DNA of 11,351 nucleotides, from positions 1 through 11,351 of the forward strand of contig JAQGJY010000211.1 in the NCBI GenBank assembly GCA_028290325.1, written 5' to 3'. Positions 1 through 7,193 of the stretch are shown here, in pieces. Numbering within the stretch: position 1 is the first letter of the stretch; the number at the start of each line of letters is the position of its first letter. Position numbers and translations under genes: made by a program. Under the pieces are notes generated by a model that did not search any database, was not told where the DNA came from, and saw only the letters and a program-made list of their open reading frames with translations. The DNA comes from Tardiphaga sp. GTDB taxonomy: Bacteria; Pseudomonadota; Alphaproteobacteria; Rhizobiales; Xanthobacteraceae.

Positions 1-2
1 CG

Positions 3-575
3 CTTCCCAGCAAATCGATGACGGCGGCGGTGCCGATCTCGTTACGCGAGGAAGGCAACACGGCCTCGGACAATCAGGTGTTCGGCATGGTGTGCTCGAT
101 CGCCTCCGACATCGCCGATCCGAAGGAGCGGTTGCTGACGATCATCGCGCAATCGACCAAGTCGAAGGAAATGTCGCATCCGCTGCGCGCGCTGATGCCG
201 CAGATGTCGAGCGTCTCGATGCTCGGCGCGCCGAGCATGGTGCCGGTTCTGGCGTTGCTCTACAGCCGGTCGAACCTGTCCGACGTATTGCCGCCAGCCG
301 CCAATATCACGGTATCGAATGTGCCGGGGCCGCGGCAAACCCTGTATGCGGCGGGCGCGGAGTTGCTGCACATTTTCCCGGTGTCGATCTCCACCCACGG
401 GCTGGCGTTGAACATCACGGTGCAGAGCTATCGCGACCAGCTCGATTTCGGCTTCATCGCCGGCGCCAACATCATTCCGCATGTGCAGGAATTGTGCGAT
501 CTGCTGCCGCAGGAATTCGCGGCGCTGGAGGCCGCCTTCGCCGAGCCGGATCAGCGGCACAGTGTCGCCAGTTGA
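3..575 (+). CDS. Wax ester synthase/diacylglycerol acyltransferase-like protein, C-terminal part (5' end outside window)
   Basis: The reading frame is open from the window edge to a TGA at 573-575, leaving about 190 C-terminal residues. Members of the WS/DGAT family esterify long-chain alcohols or diacylglycerol with acyl-CoA to give wax esters or triacylglycerols, usually at the inner membrane or on lipid bodies. The visible part matches the C-terminal WS/DGAT domain: an early segment reading AAVPISLREEGN, then NITVSNVPGP encoded at 303-332, then a hydrophobic stretch ending in LNITVQSY. The catalytic HHxxxDG motif lies in the N-terminal half of these proteins and is outside the window, so activity cannot be judged. 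The ATG at 18 lies inside the domain and is not the start. The epoxide hydrolase gene follows 102 bases downstream on the same strand. Family assignment is fairly secure; substrate is unknown. Confidence 0.82.
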   Translation, partial: LPSKSMTAAVPISLREEGNTASDNQVFGMVCSIASDIADPKERLLTIIAQSTKSKEMSHPLRALMPQMSSVSMLGAPSMVPVLALLYSRSNLSDVLPPAANITVSNVPGPRQTLYAAGAELLHIFPVSISTHGLALNITVQSYRDQLDFGFIAGANIIPHVQELCDLLPQEFAALEAAFAEPDQRHSVAS

Positions 576-601
576 TGCGGCAACTATGATCGCAGCGGCA
601 A

Positions 602-642
602 CGGGCTTCCTCCCGCTCCCCCGGCGGGACAGGGGAAGCCCG
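602..642 (+). other. Strong GC-rich hairpin between acyltransferase and epoxide hydrolase genes
   Basis: CGGGCTTCC (602-610) is perfectly complementary to GGAAGCCCG (634-642). Inside it TCCCGC (611-616) pairs with GCGGGA (624-629), leaving a 7-base loop and a 4-base bulge (630-633). No U-tract follows, so it is not a classical intrinsic terminator. It could stabilise the upstream mRNA 3' end, act with Rho, or be a copy of a dispersed repeat. The structure is read directly; its role is inferred. Confidence 0.5.
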
Positions 643-677
643 CAGCGTTGCACCAGAGCCTTTCGAGAGGACCTCCC

Positions 678-1676
678 ATGATCACCATGCCGCCGCAGCA
701 ATTTGCCGACGTCAACGGCATTCGCATGGGCTATTACGACGCCGGTCCGAAGACGGACGCGATCCCGATGGTGCTGTGCCACGGCTGGCCGGAGATCGCG
801 TTTTCGTGGCGGCATCAGATCAAGGCGCTGTCCGACGCCGGCATCCGCGTCATCGCGCCGGACCAGCGCGGCTATGGTGCGACCTCGCGGCCAGAGGCCG
901 TCGAGGATTACGATCTCGAACATCTCACCGGCGATCTCGTCGGGCTGCTCGACCATCTCAAGATCGACAAGGCGATTTTCGTCGGCCACGACTGGGGCGG
1001 TTTCGTCGTCTGGCAAATGCCGCTGCGCCACCCCGACCGCGTCGCCGGCGTTGTCGGCGTGAACACGCCGCATATGCCGCGCGCGCCGATCGACCCGATC
1101 GCCCTGTTTCGCAAACGCTTCGGCGACAGCATGTACATCGTTCAGTTTCAGGATCCCGCGCGCGAGCCGGACAAGATCTTCGGCGGCCGCGTGCGTGAAT
1201 TGTTCGAAGCCTTCATGAAGAAGCCGCTGCCGGCTCGCAAGCCCGAGGCAGCGCGGGAAGCGCCGGCGGCCGGCGTCGGCGCCGCGGCGGGTGTCAACCT
1301 TGCCTTTCCGCAGATGGTCGCGGCCTATGACGTCACCAAGGACCCGCGCAAGCCGATCCTGTCGGCCGAGGAGATGCAGGTCTTCATCGACACCTTCACG
1401 CGCACCGGCTTTACCGGCGGCATCAACTGGTATCGCAACATGACGCGCAACTGGGAGCGCTCGGCCGATCTCGATCCGGTCGTCCGCGTGCCGTCGCTGA
1501 TGATCATGGCGGAGAACGACGCGGTGCTGCCGCCCGCCGCCGCCGATGGCATGGAGGCGATCGTGCCCGATCTGGAGAAATATCTGGTGAGGGACAGTGG
1601 CCACTGGACCCAACAGGAGCAGCCGGAGGAAGTCAGTCGGGTGCTGATCGCCTGGCGGAAGAAGCGGTTCGGGTGA
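678..1676 (+). CDS. Soluble epoxide hydrolase (alpha/beta-hydrolase fold)
   Basis: This 332-residue protein is predicted to hydrolyse epoxides to vicinal diols through a covalent Asp-ester intermediate in the cytoplasm. The start at 678 is preferred because GAGAGG (665-670) sits 7 bases upstream; an in-frame ATG at 648 has no such site. Motifs in order: oxyanion HGWP (35-38), DQRGYG (62-67), nucleophile Asp105 in GHDWGG, lid Tyr153 (in YIVQFQDP), lid Tyr252 (in INWYRNM), acid Asp281 in AENDAVLP, and His309 in SGHW. The two tyrosines align with Tyr383 and Tyr466 of human soluble epoxide hydrolase, which polarise the epoxide oxygen. This separates it from haloalkane dehalogenases and plain esterases. 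A Pro/Ala-rich stretch near residues 181-206 makes the lid longer than in the human enzyme. No signal peptide is seen. It lies 133 bases before the P450 gene, so a shared pathway is plausible. Confidence 0.9.
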   Translation: MITMPPQQFADVNGIRMGYYDAGPKTDAIPMVLCHGWPEIAFSWRHQIKALSDAGIRVIAPDQRGYGATSRPEAVEDYDLEHLTGDLVGLLDHLKIDKAIFVGHDWGGFVVWQMPLRHPDRVAGVVGVNTPHMPRAPIDPIALFRKRFGDSMYIVQFQDPAREPDKIFGGRVRELFEAFMKKPLPARKPEAAREAPAAGVGAAAGVNLAFPQMVAAYDVTKDPRKPILSAEEMQVFIDTFTRTGFTGGINWYRNMTRNWERSADLDPVVRVPSLMIMAENDAVLPPAAADGMEAIVPDLEKYLVRDSGHWTQQEQPEEVSRVLIAWRKKRFG

Positions 1677-1741
1677 ATTTCACCGCTCTCGGGATGACGT
1701 CGATCCGGTTGCCCCTTCCCAAGGGACTCGCCCGCAAGTAG

Positions 1742-1753
1742 CTTTCGCGAAAG
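1742..1753. promoter_or_regulatory. Perfect 12-bp palindrome upstream of the P450 gene, possible operator
   Basis: CTTTCGCGAAAG is self-complementary over all 12 bases. Allowing one bulged G, it extends to AGC/GCT on either side (1740-1757). It lies 56 bases before the P450 ATG, a usual place for a repressor site. CYP102A genes of Bacillus are controlled by TetR-type or Bm3R1-type repressors binding palindromes, but no regulator gene is visible in this window. An imperfect relative, CTTTCGAGAG, lies at 660-669 just before the epoxide hydrolase start. Operator function is inferred. Confidence 0.35.
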
Positions 1754-1809
1754 GCTTCTCCTGAAAGAGGCCGCCGCACGATACCCACCCGGCAGGAGAC
1801 ATCTTCCTT

Positions 1810-4800
1810 ATGGCGTCCACCAACGCGCTGAGCCCGATTCCGCATCCTCCGAAGAAGCCGGTGGTCGGCAACATGCTGTCGCTGGATTCCGCCGCGCCGG
1901 TGCAGCATCTCGCGCGGCTGACGAAAGAACTCGGTCCGATCTTCTGGCTCGACATGATGGGCGCGCCGCTGGTGATCGTCGCCGGCCACGATCTTGTCGA
2001 AGAACTCTCCGACGAAACCCGCTTCGACAAGGCGGTGCGTGGCGCGTTGCGCCGGGTCCGCGCGGTCGGCGGCGATGGGCTGTTCACCGCCGACACGAAG
2101 GAGCCGAACTGGAGCAAGGCGCACAACATCCTGATGCAGCCGTTCGGCAACCGGGCGATGCAGTCCTATCACCCCGACATGGTCGATATCGCCGAGCAGC
2201 TGGTGAAGAAATGGGAGCGTCTCAACGCCGATGAAGAGATCGATGTCGTCCATGACATGACGGCGCTGACGCTCGACACGATCGGATTGTGCGGCTTCGA
2301 CTATCGCTTCAACTCGTTCTATCGCAAGGATTACCATCCCTTCGTCGAGTCGTTGGTGCGTTCGCTCGAAACCATCATGATGACGCGCGGCCTGCCGCTC
2401 GAAAATCTCTGGATGAAGAAACGCCGTACCGAAATGGCCGGCGACGTCGCGTTCATGAACCAGATGGTCGACGAGATCATTGCCGAGCGCCGCAAAGGCG
2501 CCGATGTCACCGCCGACAAGAAGGACATGCTCGGCGCCATGATGAGCGGCGTCGATCGCGCCACCGGCGAACAACTCGACGACGTCAACATCCGCTATCA
2601 GATCAACACGTTCCTGATCGCCGGCCATGAGACCACGTCGGGGCTGCTGTCCTGCGCGATCTATGCGTTGATGAAGCATCCCGAGATCCTGAAGAAGGCC
2701 TATGAGGAGGTCGATAGCGTGCTCGGGCCGGACACCGAGGCGCGGCCGACCTACAGCCAAGTCACGCAGCTCACTTACATCACCCAGGTTCTGAAAGAAG
2801 CGCTGCGGCTGTGGCCGCCCGCGCCGGCCTACGGCATCGCGCCGATCAAGGATGAGACGATCGGCGGCAAATACAATCTCAAGAAAGGGACCTTCGTCAC
2901 CGTCTTGGTGCTGGCTCTGCATCGTGATCCCAGCGTCTGGGGACCGAATCCGGACGCGTTCGACCCGGAGAACTTCTCGAAGGAGGCCGAGGCCAAGCGA
3001 CCGATCAATGCATGGAAGCCGTTCGGCAACGGCCAGCGCGCCTGCATCGGGCGCGGTTTCGCGATGCATGAGGCGGCACTGGCGCTCGGCATGATCCTGC
3101 AGCGCTTCAAGCTGATCGACCACGAGCGCTATCAGATGGTGCTCAAGGAAACGCTGACGATCAAGCCGGACGGCTTCAAGATCAAGGTGCGGATGCGATC
3201 GCCCGCGGATCGCACGGCGCGGTCGGATGCCAATCGCGGCGGTGCCGGCGGACGCGCGACGACTGCTGCTGATGCCGCGACGGCTGCCGTCGCGACCCGG
3301 GCGCGCCCCGGCCACAACACGCCTTTGCTGGTGTTGTACGGCTCCAATCTCGGCACAGCGGAAGAACTGGCGACGCGGGTGGCTGATCTCGCCGAGGTCA
3401 ACGGCTTCGCGACCAAGCTTGCCGCCTTGGACGAGTATGTCGGCCATCTGCCGACCGAGGGCGGCGTGCTGATCTTCTGCGCGTCCTACAATGGCGCGCC
3501 GCCGGACAATGCATCGCGCTTCGTCAAATGGCTCGGTGGCGAACTCGCCCCGGATGCTTTCAAGGGCGTGAAATACGCGGTGTTCGGCTGCGGCAATTCG
3601 GATTGGCTCGCGACCTATCAGTCGATCCCGCGCCTGATCGACGACCAGCTTGGCGCGCATGGCGGCACCGGCGTGTTCACGCGCGGCGAGGGTGATGCGC
3701 GCGACGATCTCGACGGACAGTTCGAATCCTGGTTCGCGAAGCTGGCCCCGCAGGCGCTGCAGGAATTCGGCATCGATGGGAGTTTCGCACGCAGCGCCGA
3801 CGACGCGCCGCTGTACACGATCGAGCCAGTGGCGGCGAGCGTCGTCAACTCGCCGGTGGCGCAGAGCGGCGTCGTGCCGATGAAAATTCTCGGCAACCGC
3901 GAATTGCAGAGGCCGGCGGCCGGTCAGCCGGCGCGCTCGACGCGGCACATCGACGTCGCGTTGCCGCCGGGCATCAGCTACCGGGTCGGCGACCATCTCA
4001 GCGTCATCCCGCGCAACGATCCGGTGCTGGTCGATGCGGTGGCGCGACGCTTCGGCTTCCTGCCGGCCGATCAGGTTCGGCTCAACGTCGCGCCGGGCCG
4101 CCGCGCCCAATTGCCAATCGGCGATGTGGTGTCGGTCGGACGTTTGCTCACCGAATTCGTCGAATTGCAGGCGATCGCAACGCGCAAACAGATCCAGATC
4201 ATGGCGGAGCACACGCGTTGCCCGATGACCAGGCCGAAACTGCTCTCCTATGTGGGTGACGAGGCCGGCGCCGACGAGCGCTATCGCGCGGAAATTCTAG
4301 CCAAGCGCCGCTCGGTGTTCGATCTGCTCGACGAGCATCCGGCCTGTGAATTGCCGTTTCACGTCTATCTCGAGATGCTGTCGCTGCTGGCGCCGCGTTA
4401 TTATTCGATCTCGTCGTCGCCGCAAGGTGATGCTCAGCGTTGCAGCGTGACGTCGGCCGTCGTCGAAGGCGCGGCGCATTCCGGGCGCGGCATCTACAAG
4501 GGCGTGTGTTCGAATTTTCTCGCCAGCCGCCGCGCCGGCGACACCATCCACGCCATCGTGCGCGAAACCAAAGCCGGCTTCCGGCTGCCTGACGATCCCG
4601 CCGTGCCGCTGATCATGATCGGGCCCGGTACCGGTCTCGCACCGTTTCGCGGCTTCTTGCAGGACCGGGCGGCGTTAAAATCAAAAGGCGCGACGCTCGG
4701 ACCGGCGATGCTGTTCTTCGGCTGCCGCAACGCCGCGCAGGATTTTCTGTATGAGGACGAGCTGAAGCAATTCGACGCCGACGGGATCGCGGAGTTGCAC

Positions 4801-5064
4801 GTCGCGTTCTCGCGCGGTGACGGACCGAAGACCTACGTGCAGCACCAGCTCGCGGCGCAGGCCGAGCGCGTCTGGCCGCTGATCGAACGCGGCGCCGTCA
4901 TCTACGTTTGCGGCGACGGCGGCAAGATGGAGCCAGATGTAAAGGCCGCGTTGGTCGCGATCTATCGCGGCAAAACGGGTGCGGACGCCGCAGCCGGCGC
5001 GGCGTGGATCGATGGGATGGGCACCGCCAATCGCTACGTGCTGGATGTGTGGGCGGGGTCGTAA
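1810..5064 (+). CDS. Self-sufficient cytochrome P450/NADPH-P450 reductase fusion (CYP102 type)
   Basis: This 1084-residue fusion resembles P450 BM3 (1049 residues) end to end and should be a soluble fatty-acid (sub-terminal) hydroxylase or epoxidase using NADPH and O2. Heme domain (about 1-460): FTAD segment with Phe92 (= BM3 Phe87), I-helix AGHETTS (271-277; Thr275 = BM3 Thr268), ExxR at Glu330/Arg333, and heme ligand Cys412 in FGNGQRACIG. An Ala/Arg-rich linker spans about 463-503. The FMN domain begins with YGSNLGTAEE (510-519). The reductase has RYYSISSS (863-870) for FAD, GPGTGLAPFR (938-947) and SR...K (1001-1007) for NADPH, and Trp1081 near the C-terminus (= BM3 Trp1046). All cofactor motifs are intact. 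BM3 Arg47 and Tyr51, which bind the fatty-acid carboxylate, are Ala52 and Ile56 here. AGGAG at 1794-1798 precedes the ATG. Specificity is not predictable from sequence. Confidence 0.95.
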   Translation: MASTNALSPIPHPPKKPVVGNMLSLDSAAPVQHLARLTKELGPIFWLDMMGAPLVIVAGHDLVEELSDETRFDKAVRGALRRVRAVGGDGLFTADTKEPNWSKAHNILMQPFGNRAMQSYHPDMVDIAEQLVKKWERLNADEEIDVVHDMTALTLDTIGLCGFDYRFNSFYRKDYHPFVESLVRSLETIMMTRGLPLENLWMKKRRTEMAGDVAFMNQMVDEIIAERRKGADVTADKKDMLGAMMSGVDRATGEQLDDVNIRYQINTFLIAGHETTSGLLSCAIYALMKHPEILKKAYEEVDSVLGPDTEARPTYSQVTQLTYITQVLKEALRLWPPAPAYGIAPIKDETIGGKYNLKKGTFVTVLVLALHRDPSVWGPNPDAFDPENFSKEAEAKRPINAWKPFGNGQRACIGRGFAMHEAALALGMILQRFKLIDHERYQMVLKETLTIKPDGFKIKVRMRSPADRTARSDANRGGAGGRATTAADAATAAVATRARPGHNTPLLVLYGSNLGTAEELATRVADLAEVNGFATKLAALDEYVGHLPTEGGVLIFCASYNGAPPDNASRFVKWLGGELAPDAFKGVKYAVFGCGNSDWLATYQSIPRLIDDQLGAHGGTGVFTRGEGDARDDLDGQFESWFAKLAPQALQEFGIDGSFARSADDAPLYTIEPVAASVVNSPVAQSGVVPMKILGNRELQRPAAGQPARSTRHIDVALPPGISYRVGDHLSVIPRNDPVLVDAVARRFGFLPADQVRLNVAPGRRAQLPIGDVVSVGRLLTEFVELQAIATRKQIQIMAEHTRCPMTRPKLLSYVGDEAGADERYRAEILAKRRSVFDLLDEHPACELPFHVYLEMLSLLAPRYYSISSSPQGDAQRCSVTSAVVEGAAHSGRGIYKGVCSNFLASRRAGDTIHAIVRETKAGFRLPDDPAVPLIMIGPGTGLAPFRGFLQDRAALKSKGATLGPAMLFFGCRNAAQDFLYEDELKQFDADGIAELHVAFSRGDGPKTYVQHQLAAQAERVWPLIERGAVIYVCGDGGKMEPDVKAALVAIYRGKTGADAAAGAAWIDGMGTANRYVLDVWAGS

Positions 5065-5148
5065 GCGGCGTTGTTTGACACCAAGCCGTCGTCAGGCGAG
5101 GCGTGACGCGAAGCGGCGCGCTGGTCCGGCCATGACGGTTGAGGTTGA
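5065..5148. other. Convergent intergenic gap between P450 and serB
   Basis: These 84 bases separate the stop codons of two genes that face each other. I see no clear GC stem with a U-tract on either strand, and no promoter is expected here. Transcription from both sides may run into the opposite gene or end by Rho. Confidence 0.4.
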
Positions 5149-6042
5149 TCAGCCGGTCACGAACTCCGACCGCTTGTACCCCTGCATGTACAGCAACGCC
5201 GACAGATCGCCGAAATCGATCCGCGCCCGCGCTGCCGCCGCGACGGCGGGTTTGGCGTGAAACGCGACGCCCATGCCGGCTTTTTCGATCATGCCGAGAT
5301 CGTTGGCGCCGTCACCGACCACCAGCGTGTCGATGGCGTCGATGTCATGTGCCTCGCGCAACTCCAGAAGCGTCGCCAGTTTCGCGGCGCGACCCAAAAT
5401 CGGTTCGGACACCAAACCGGTCAGTTTGCCGTTGTCGGCGAGGAGTTCATTGGCGCGGTTTTCCTGAAACCCGATACGCTGCGCCACGACCTGCGAGAAC
5501 GATGTGAATCCGCCGGAAACGAGGCATGTATAGCCGCCGTGCGCGCGCATCGTGTTGACGAGCTCACGGCCGCCCGGCGTCAGCGTGATGCGGGTGGCGA
5601 GCACGTCGTCGATGACCTTGACGTCGAGGCCTTGCAACAGCGCGACGCGTTCGCGCAATGCCGGCTCGAAATCGATCTCGCCGCGCATCGCGCGTTCGGT
5701 GATGGCGGCGACATGCGCCTTGAGGCCGGCGAAATCCGCCAACTCGTCGATGCATTCCTGTCCGATCATGGTCGAATCCATGTCGGCCAGAAACAGCTTT
5801 TTGCGGCGGCTGGCGGCGGGCTGCACCACGATGTCGATCGGCAGATCCTCACGCGCGGCGCGCAGGCGTTCGGCGGTCGCGGCGACATCCGCGCAGTCGG
5901 GGAAATGGATGTCGGCCGCGACCTCGTCCCACAGCCATGTCGCGGGACCAGCATTCGCAAGGATTGCGCGCGCGCCGTCGAGGATGGTGCTATCGAGCGC
6001 GGGATTGGCGGGATTGCAGATCAGCGTGGCGACGAACGACAT
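5149..6042 (-). CDS. serB: Phosphoserine phosphatase
   Basis: SerB removes phosphate from O-phospho-L-serine, the last step of serine biosynthesis from 3-phosphoglycerate, in the cytoplasm. The 297-residue protein has an N-terminal ACT-like region (about 1-75) followed by a HAD-superfamily phosphatase core. HAD motif I is DMDST (87-91), with Asp87 as the predicted phospho-acceptor and Asp89 as the general acid. Motif II is SGGFT (176-180), motif III is Lys221 in GRAAKL, and motif IV is GDGAND (243-248). The segment IGQECIDELAD after motif I is characteristic of SerB. Length fits the family. The ATG (complement of 6040-6042) starts MSFVATLICNPANP, a typical start for this group. That codon overlaps the miaA start on the opposite strand, so the serB promoter and ribosome-binding site must lie inside miaA; no strong Shine-Dalgarno sequence is evident. 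Confidence 0.97.
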   Translation of the reverse strand: MSFVATLICNPANPALDSTILDGARAILANAGPATWLWDEVAADIHFPDCADVAATAERLRAAREDLPIDIVVQPAASRRKKLFLADMDSTMIGQECIDELADFAGLKAHVAAITERAMRGEIDFEPALRERVALLQGLDVKVIDDVLATRITLTPGGRELVNTMRAHGGYTCLVSGGFTSFSQVVAQRIGFQENRANELLADNGKLTGLVSEPILGRAAKLATLLELREAHDIDAIDTLVVGDGANDLGMIEKAGMGVAFHAKPAVAAAARARIDFGDLSALLYMQGYKRSEFVTG

Positions 6043-6997
6043 GACGGGCTTTCAGGCGGTGTTCGGGGACTTGGCCGGGAAGGCGGTGCTTATCGCAGGG
6101 CCGACCGCGAGCGGCAAGTCGGCGCTGGCGTTGGACCTTGCCCTGCGCGTCGGCGGTGTCGTCATCAATACCGATTCCATGCAGGTCTATCGCGACCTGC
6201 GCGTGCTGACGGCACGGCCGACCGTGGCCGAGGAGGCCGCCGTGCCGCATCGGCTCTATGGCCACGTCGATGCGGCGGTCAACTATTCAGCCGGCGCCTT
6301 CGTTTTGGATGCCGCCGCGGTGCTGGCGGAGGCTCGCGCGTCGGGATTGCGGCCGATCTTCGTCGGCGGGACCGGGCTCTATTTCAAGGCGCTGACGAAA
6401 GGATTGTCAGCGGTGCCGGCGATCGCGGCGGAGGTTCGCGACGATGTCCGCGCCCGGTTGGAGCGCGACGGGCCGGAGCCGCTGCATGCGGCCCTGGCGC
6501 TGCGCGATCCGGCGTCGGCCGCGCGGCTCAATCCGCGGGATCGTTCGCGTGTCGCCAGGGCGCTGGAAGTCGTCGAAGGCACCGGCCGTTCGTTGACCGA
6601 CTGGCACAACGACGCGCTGCCTCCGTTATTAGCCCCTGGCACTTACGAGGCGTTGTTTCTGGAGCCCGAGCGGGCAACGCTTTACGCCCGGATCGACGCG
6701 CGCTTCGATGCGATGCTCGATGCCGGCGCGCTGGATGAAGTCGCCGCACTAGCCGGGCGCGGCCTTGATCCGCTGCTGCCGGCCATGAAGGCGCACGGCG
6801 TCCCGGCCTTGATCCGGCATCTGAACGGGGACATCTCGATCGACGCAGCCGCGATCATCGGACGCGCCGATACGCGGCATTACGCCAAGCGGCAATTCAC
6901 ATGGTTCCGGCACCAGCTGCCGGAGTTCAGATGGATGTCGCCAAATGAGGCGGCCGCATATCTGCGCACCGTAAATTCGGGCTCGCGGAGCAGCTGA
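6041..6997 (+). CDS. miaA: tRNA dimethylallyltransferase
   Basis: MiaA transfers a dimethylallyl group to N6 of A37 in tRNAs that read codons beginning with U, improving codon-anticodon pairing. The 318-residue product has the P-loop GPTASGKS (20-27), the NTDSMQVYRDL segment (43-53) with the conserved Asp45, GGTGLYFKAL, NPRDRSRVARALE, and near the C-terminus the RHYAKRQFTWFR segment. Length and motif order match the family. The frame is open far upstream, but that stretch is only the serB antisense. The ATG at 6041 puts the P-loop at the usual distance from the N-terminus. The next in-frame candidate is a GTG at 6059, which would remove the overlap with serB. No strong Shine-Dalgarno sequence precedes 6041. 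The gene ends 44 bases before the ilv promoter, with no obvious terminator between. Confidence 0.95.
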   Translation: MTGFQAVFGDLAGKAVLIAGPTASGKSALALDLALRVGGVVINTDSMQVYRDLRVLTARPTVAEEAAVPHRLYGHVDAAVNYSAGAFVLDAAAVLAEARASGLRPIFVGGTGLYFKALTKGLSAVPAIAAEVRDDVRARLERDGPEPLHAALALRDPASAARLNPRDRSRVARALEVVEGTGRSLTDWHNDALPPLLAPGTYEALFLEPERATLYARIDARFDAMLDAGALDEVAALAGRGLDPLLPAMKAHGVPALIRHLNGDISIDAAAIIGRADTRHYAKRQFTWFRHQLPEFRWMSPNEAAAYLRTVNSGSRSS

Positions 6998-7041
6998 AGT
7001 GCCGCTACATTGAATTTACTTGCAAAAGGTCACGGTTCGGC

Positions 7042-7069
7042 TTGACTTCGCCTCGCCGGCCGCTATGTT
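7042..7069 (+). promoter_or_regulatory. Probable sigma-70 promoter of the ilv leader and ilvBH transcript
   Basis: TTGACT (7042-7047) and TATGTT (7064-7069) resemble the -35 and -10 boxes with a 16-base spacer. Transcription would begin near 7076, about 25 bases before the leader-peptide ATG, giving a terminated leader RNA of about 140 bases. Position relative to the leader peptide and terminator supports the call; no transcript data were available. Confidence 0.6.
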
Positions 7070-7100
7070 TCGCGCAAGTTTCGTAAACCTCGGACGCTCC

Positions 7101-7166
7101 ATGCGACACAAAATTACCAAGCTTCTTATCGTCGTCGTACCCTGGCACATCGCCGGAGGTGGCTGA
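7101..7166 (+). CDS. ilv operon leader peptide (21 residues)
   Basis: A short frame of 21 codons and a TGA contains KLLIVVVPWHIAGGG. The run Leu-Leu-Ile-Val-Val-Val (7122-7139) is made of the very amino acids whose synthesis the downstream ilvB/ilvH genes support, plus Ile at 7113 and 7149. It lies between a promoter-like sequence and a rho-independent terminator, the layout of attenuation leader peptides known from enterobacterial ilv operons. Translating ribosomes starved for charged tRNA-Leu, -Ile or -Val would stall on these codons. The upstream Shine-Dalgarno sequence is weak (GGA at 7092-7094). The peptide itself probably has no other function. Confidence 0.85.
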   Translation: MRHKITKLLIVVVPWHIAGGG

Positions 7167-7190
7167 GGCCATTCTCGACAAGGCGATGTG
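7146..7190 (+). promoter_or_regulatory. Attenuator protector stem (1:2) and competing antiterminator strand
   Basis: CACATCGCC (7146-7154, the end of the leader-peptide frame) is perfectly complementary to GGCGATGTG (7182-7190), giving a 9-bp stem. Within it, CTGAGGCC (7163-7170, covering the leader stop codon) can instead pair with GGCCCTCAG (7196-7204) with one bulged C. That alternative consumes the 5' arm of the terminator and cannot coexist with the 9-bp stem. A ribosome stalled at the Leu/Ile/Val codons would mask 7146-7154 and favour the antiterminator; one reaching the stop codon would mask 7163-7170 and favour termination. Pairings are read from sequence; the mechanism is inferred by analogy. 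Confidence 0.7.
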
Positions 7191-7193
7191 TGC

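Noticed and set aside
42..1613. Minus-strand open frame of 523 codons opposite the acyltransferase and epoxide hydrolase genes
   Set aside because: It spans two real plus-strand genes and the gap between them, has shadow-type composition (Arg/His-rich), and shows no family motif.
1713..1725. CCCTT-CCC-AAGGG inverted repeat after the epoxide hydrolase gene as a terminator
   Set aside because: Only five base pairs, a 3-base loop and no T-run; too weak to call.
1633..4212. Very long open frame (859 codons) on the minus strand opposite the P450 gene
   Set aside because: It is the antisense of an intact CYP102 gene with every cofactor motif. Its product is Arg/His/Asp/Ala-rich with no recognisable domain, as expected for the reverse frame of high-GC genes.
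5257..6738. Plus-strand open frame of 493 codons running across serB and miaA
   Set aside because: It is antisense to serB and then out of frame with miaA; its composition is Arg/Ala/Gly-rich with no motif, while both real genes are intact.
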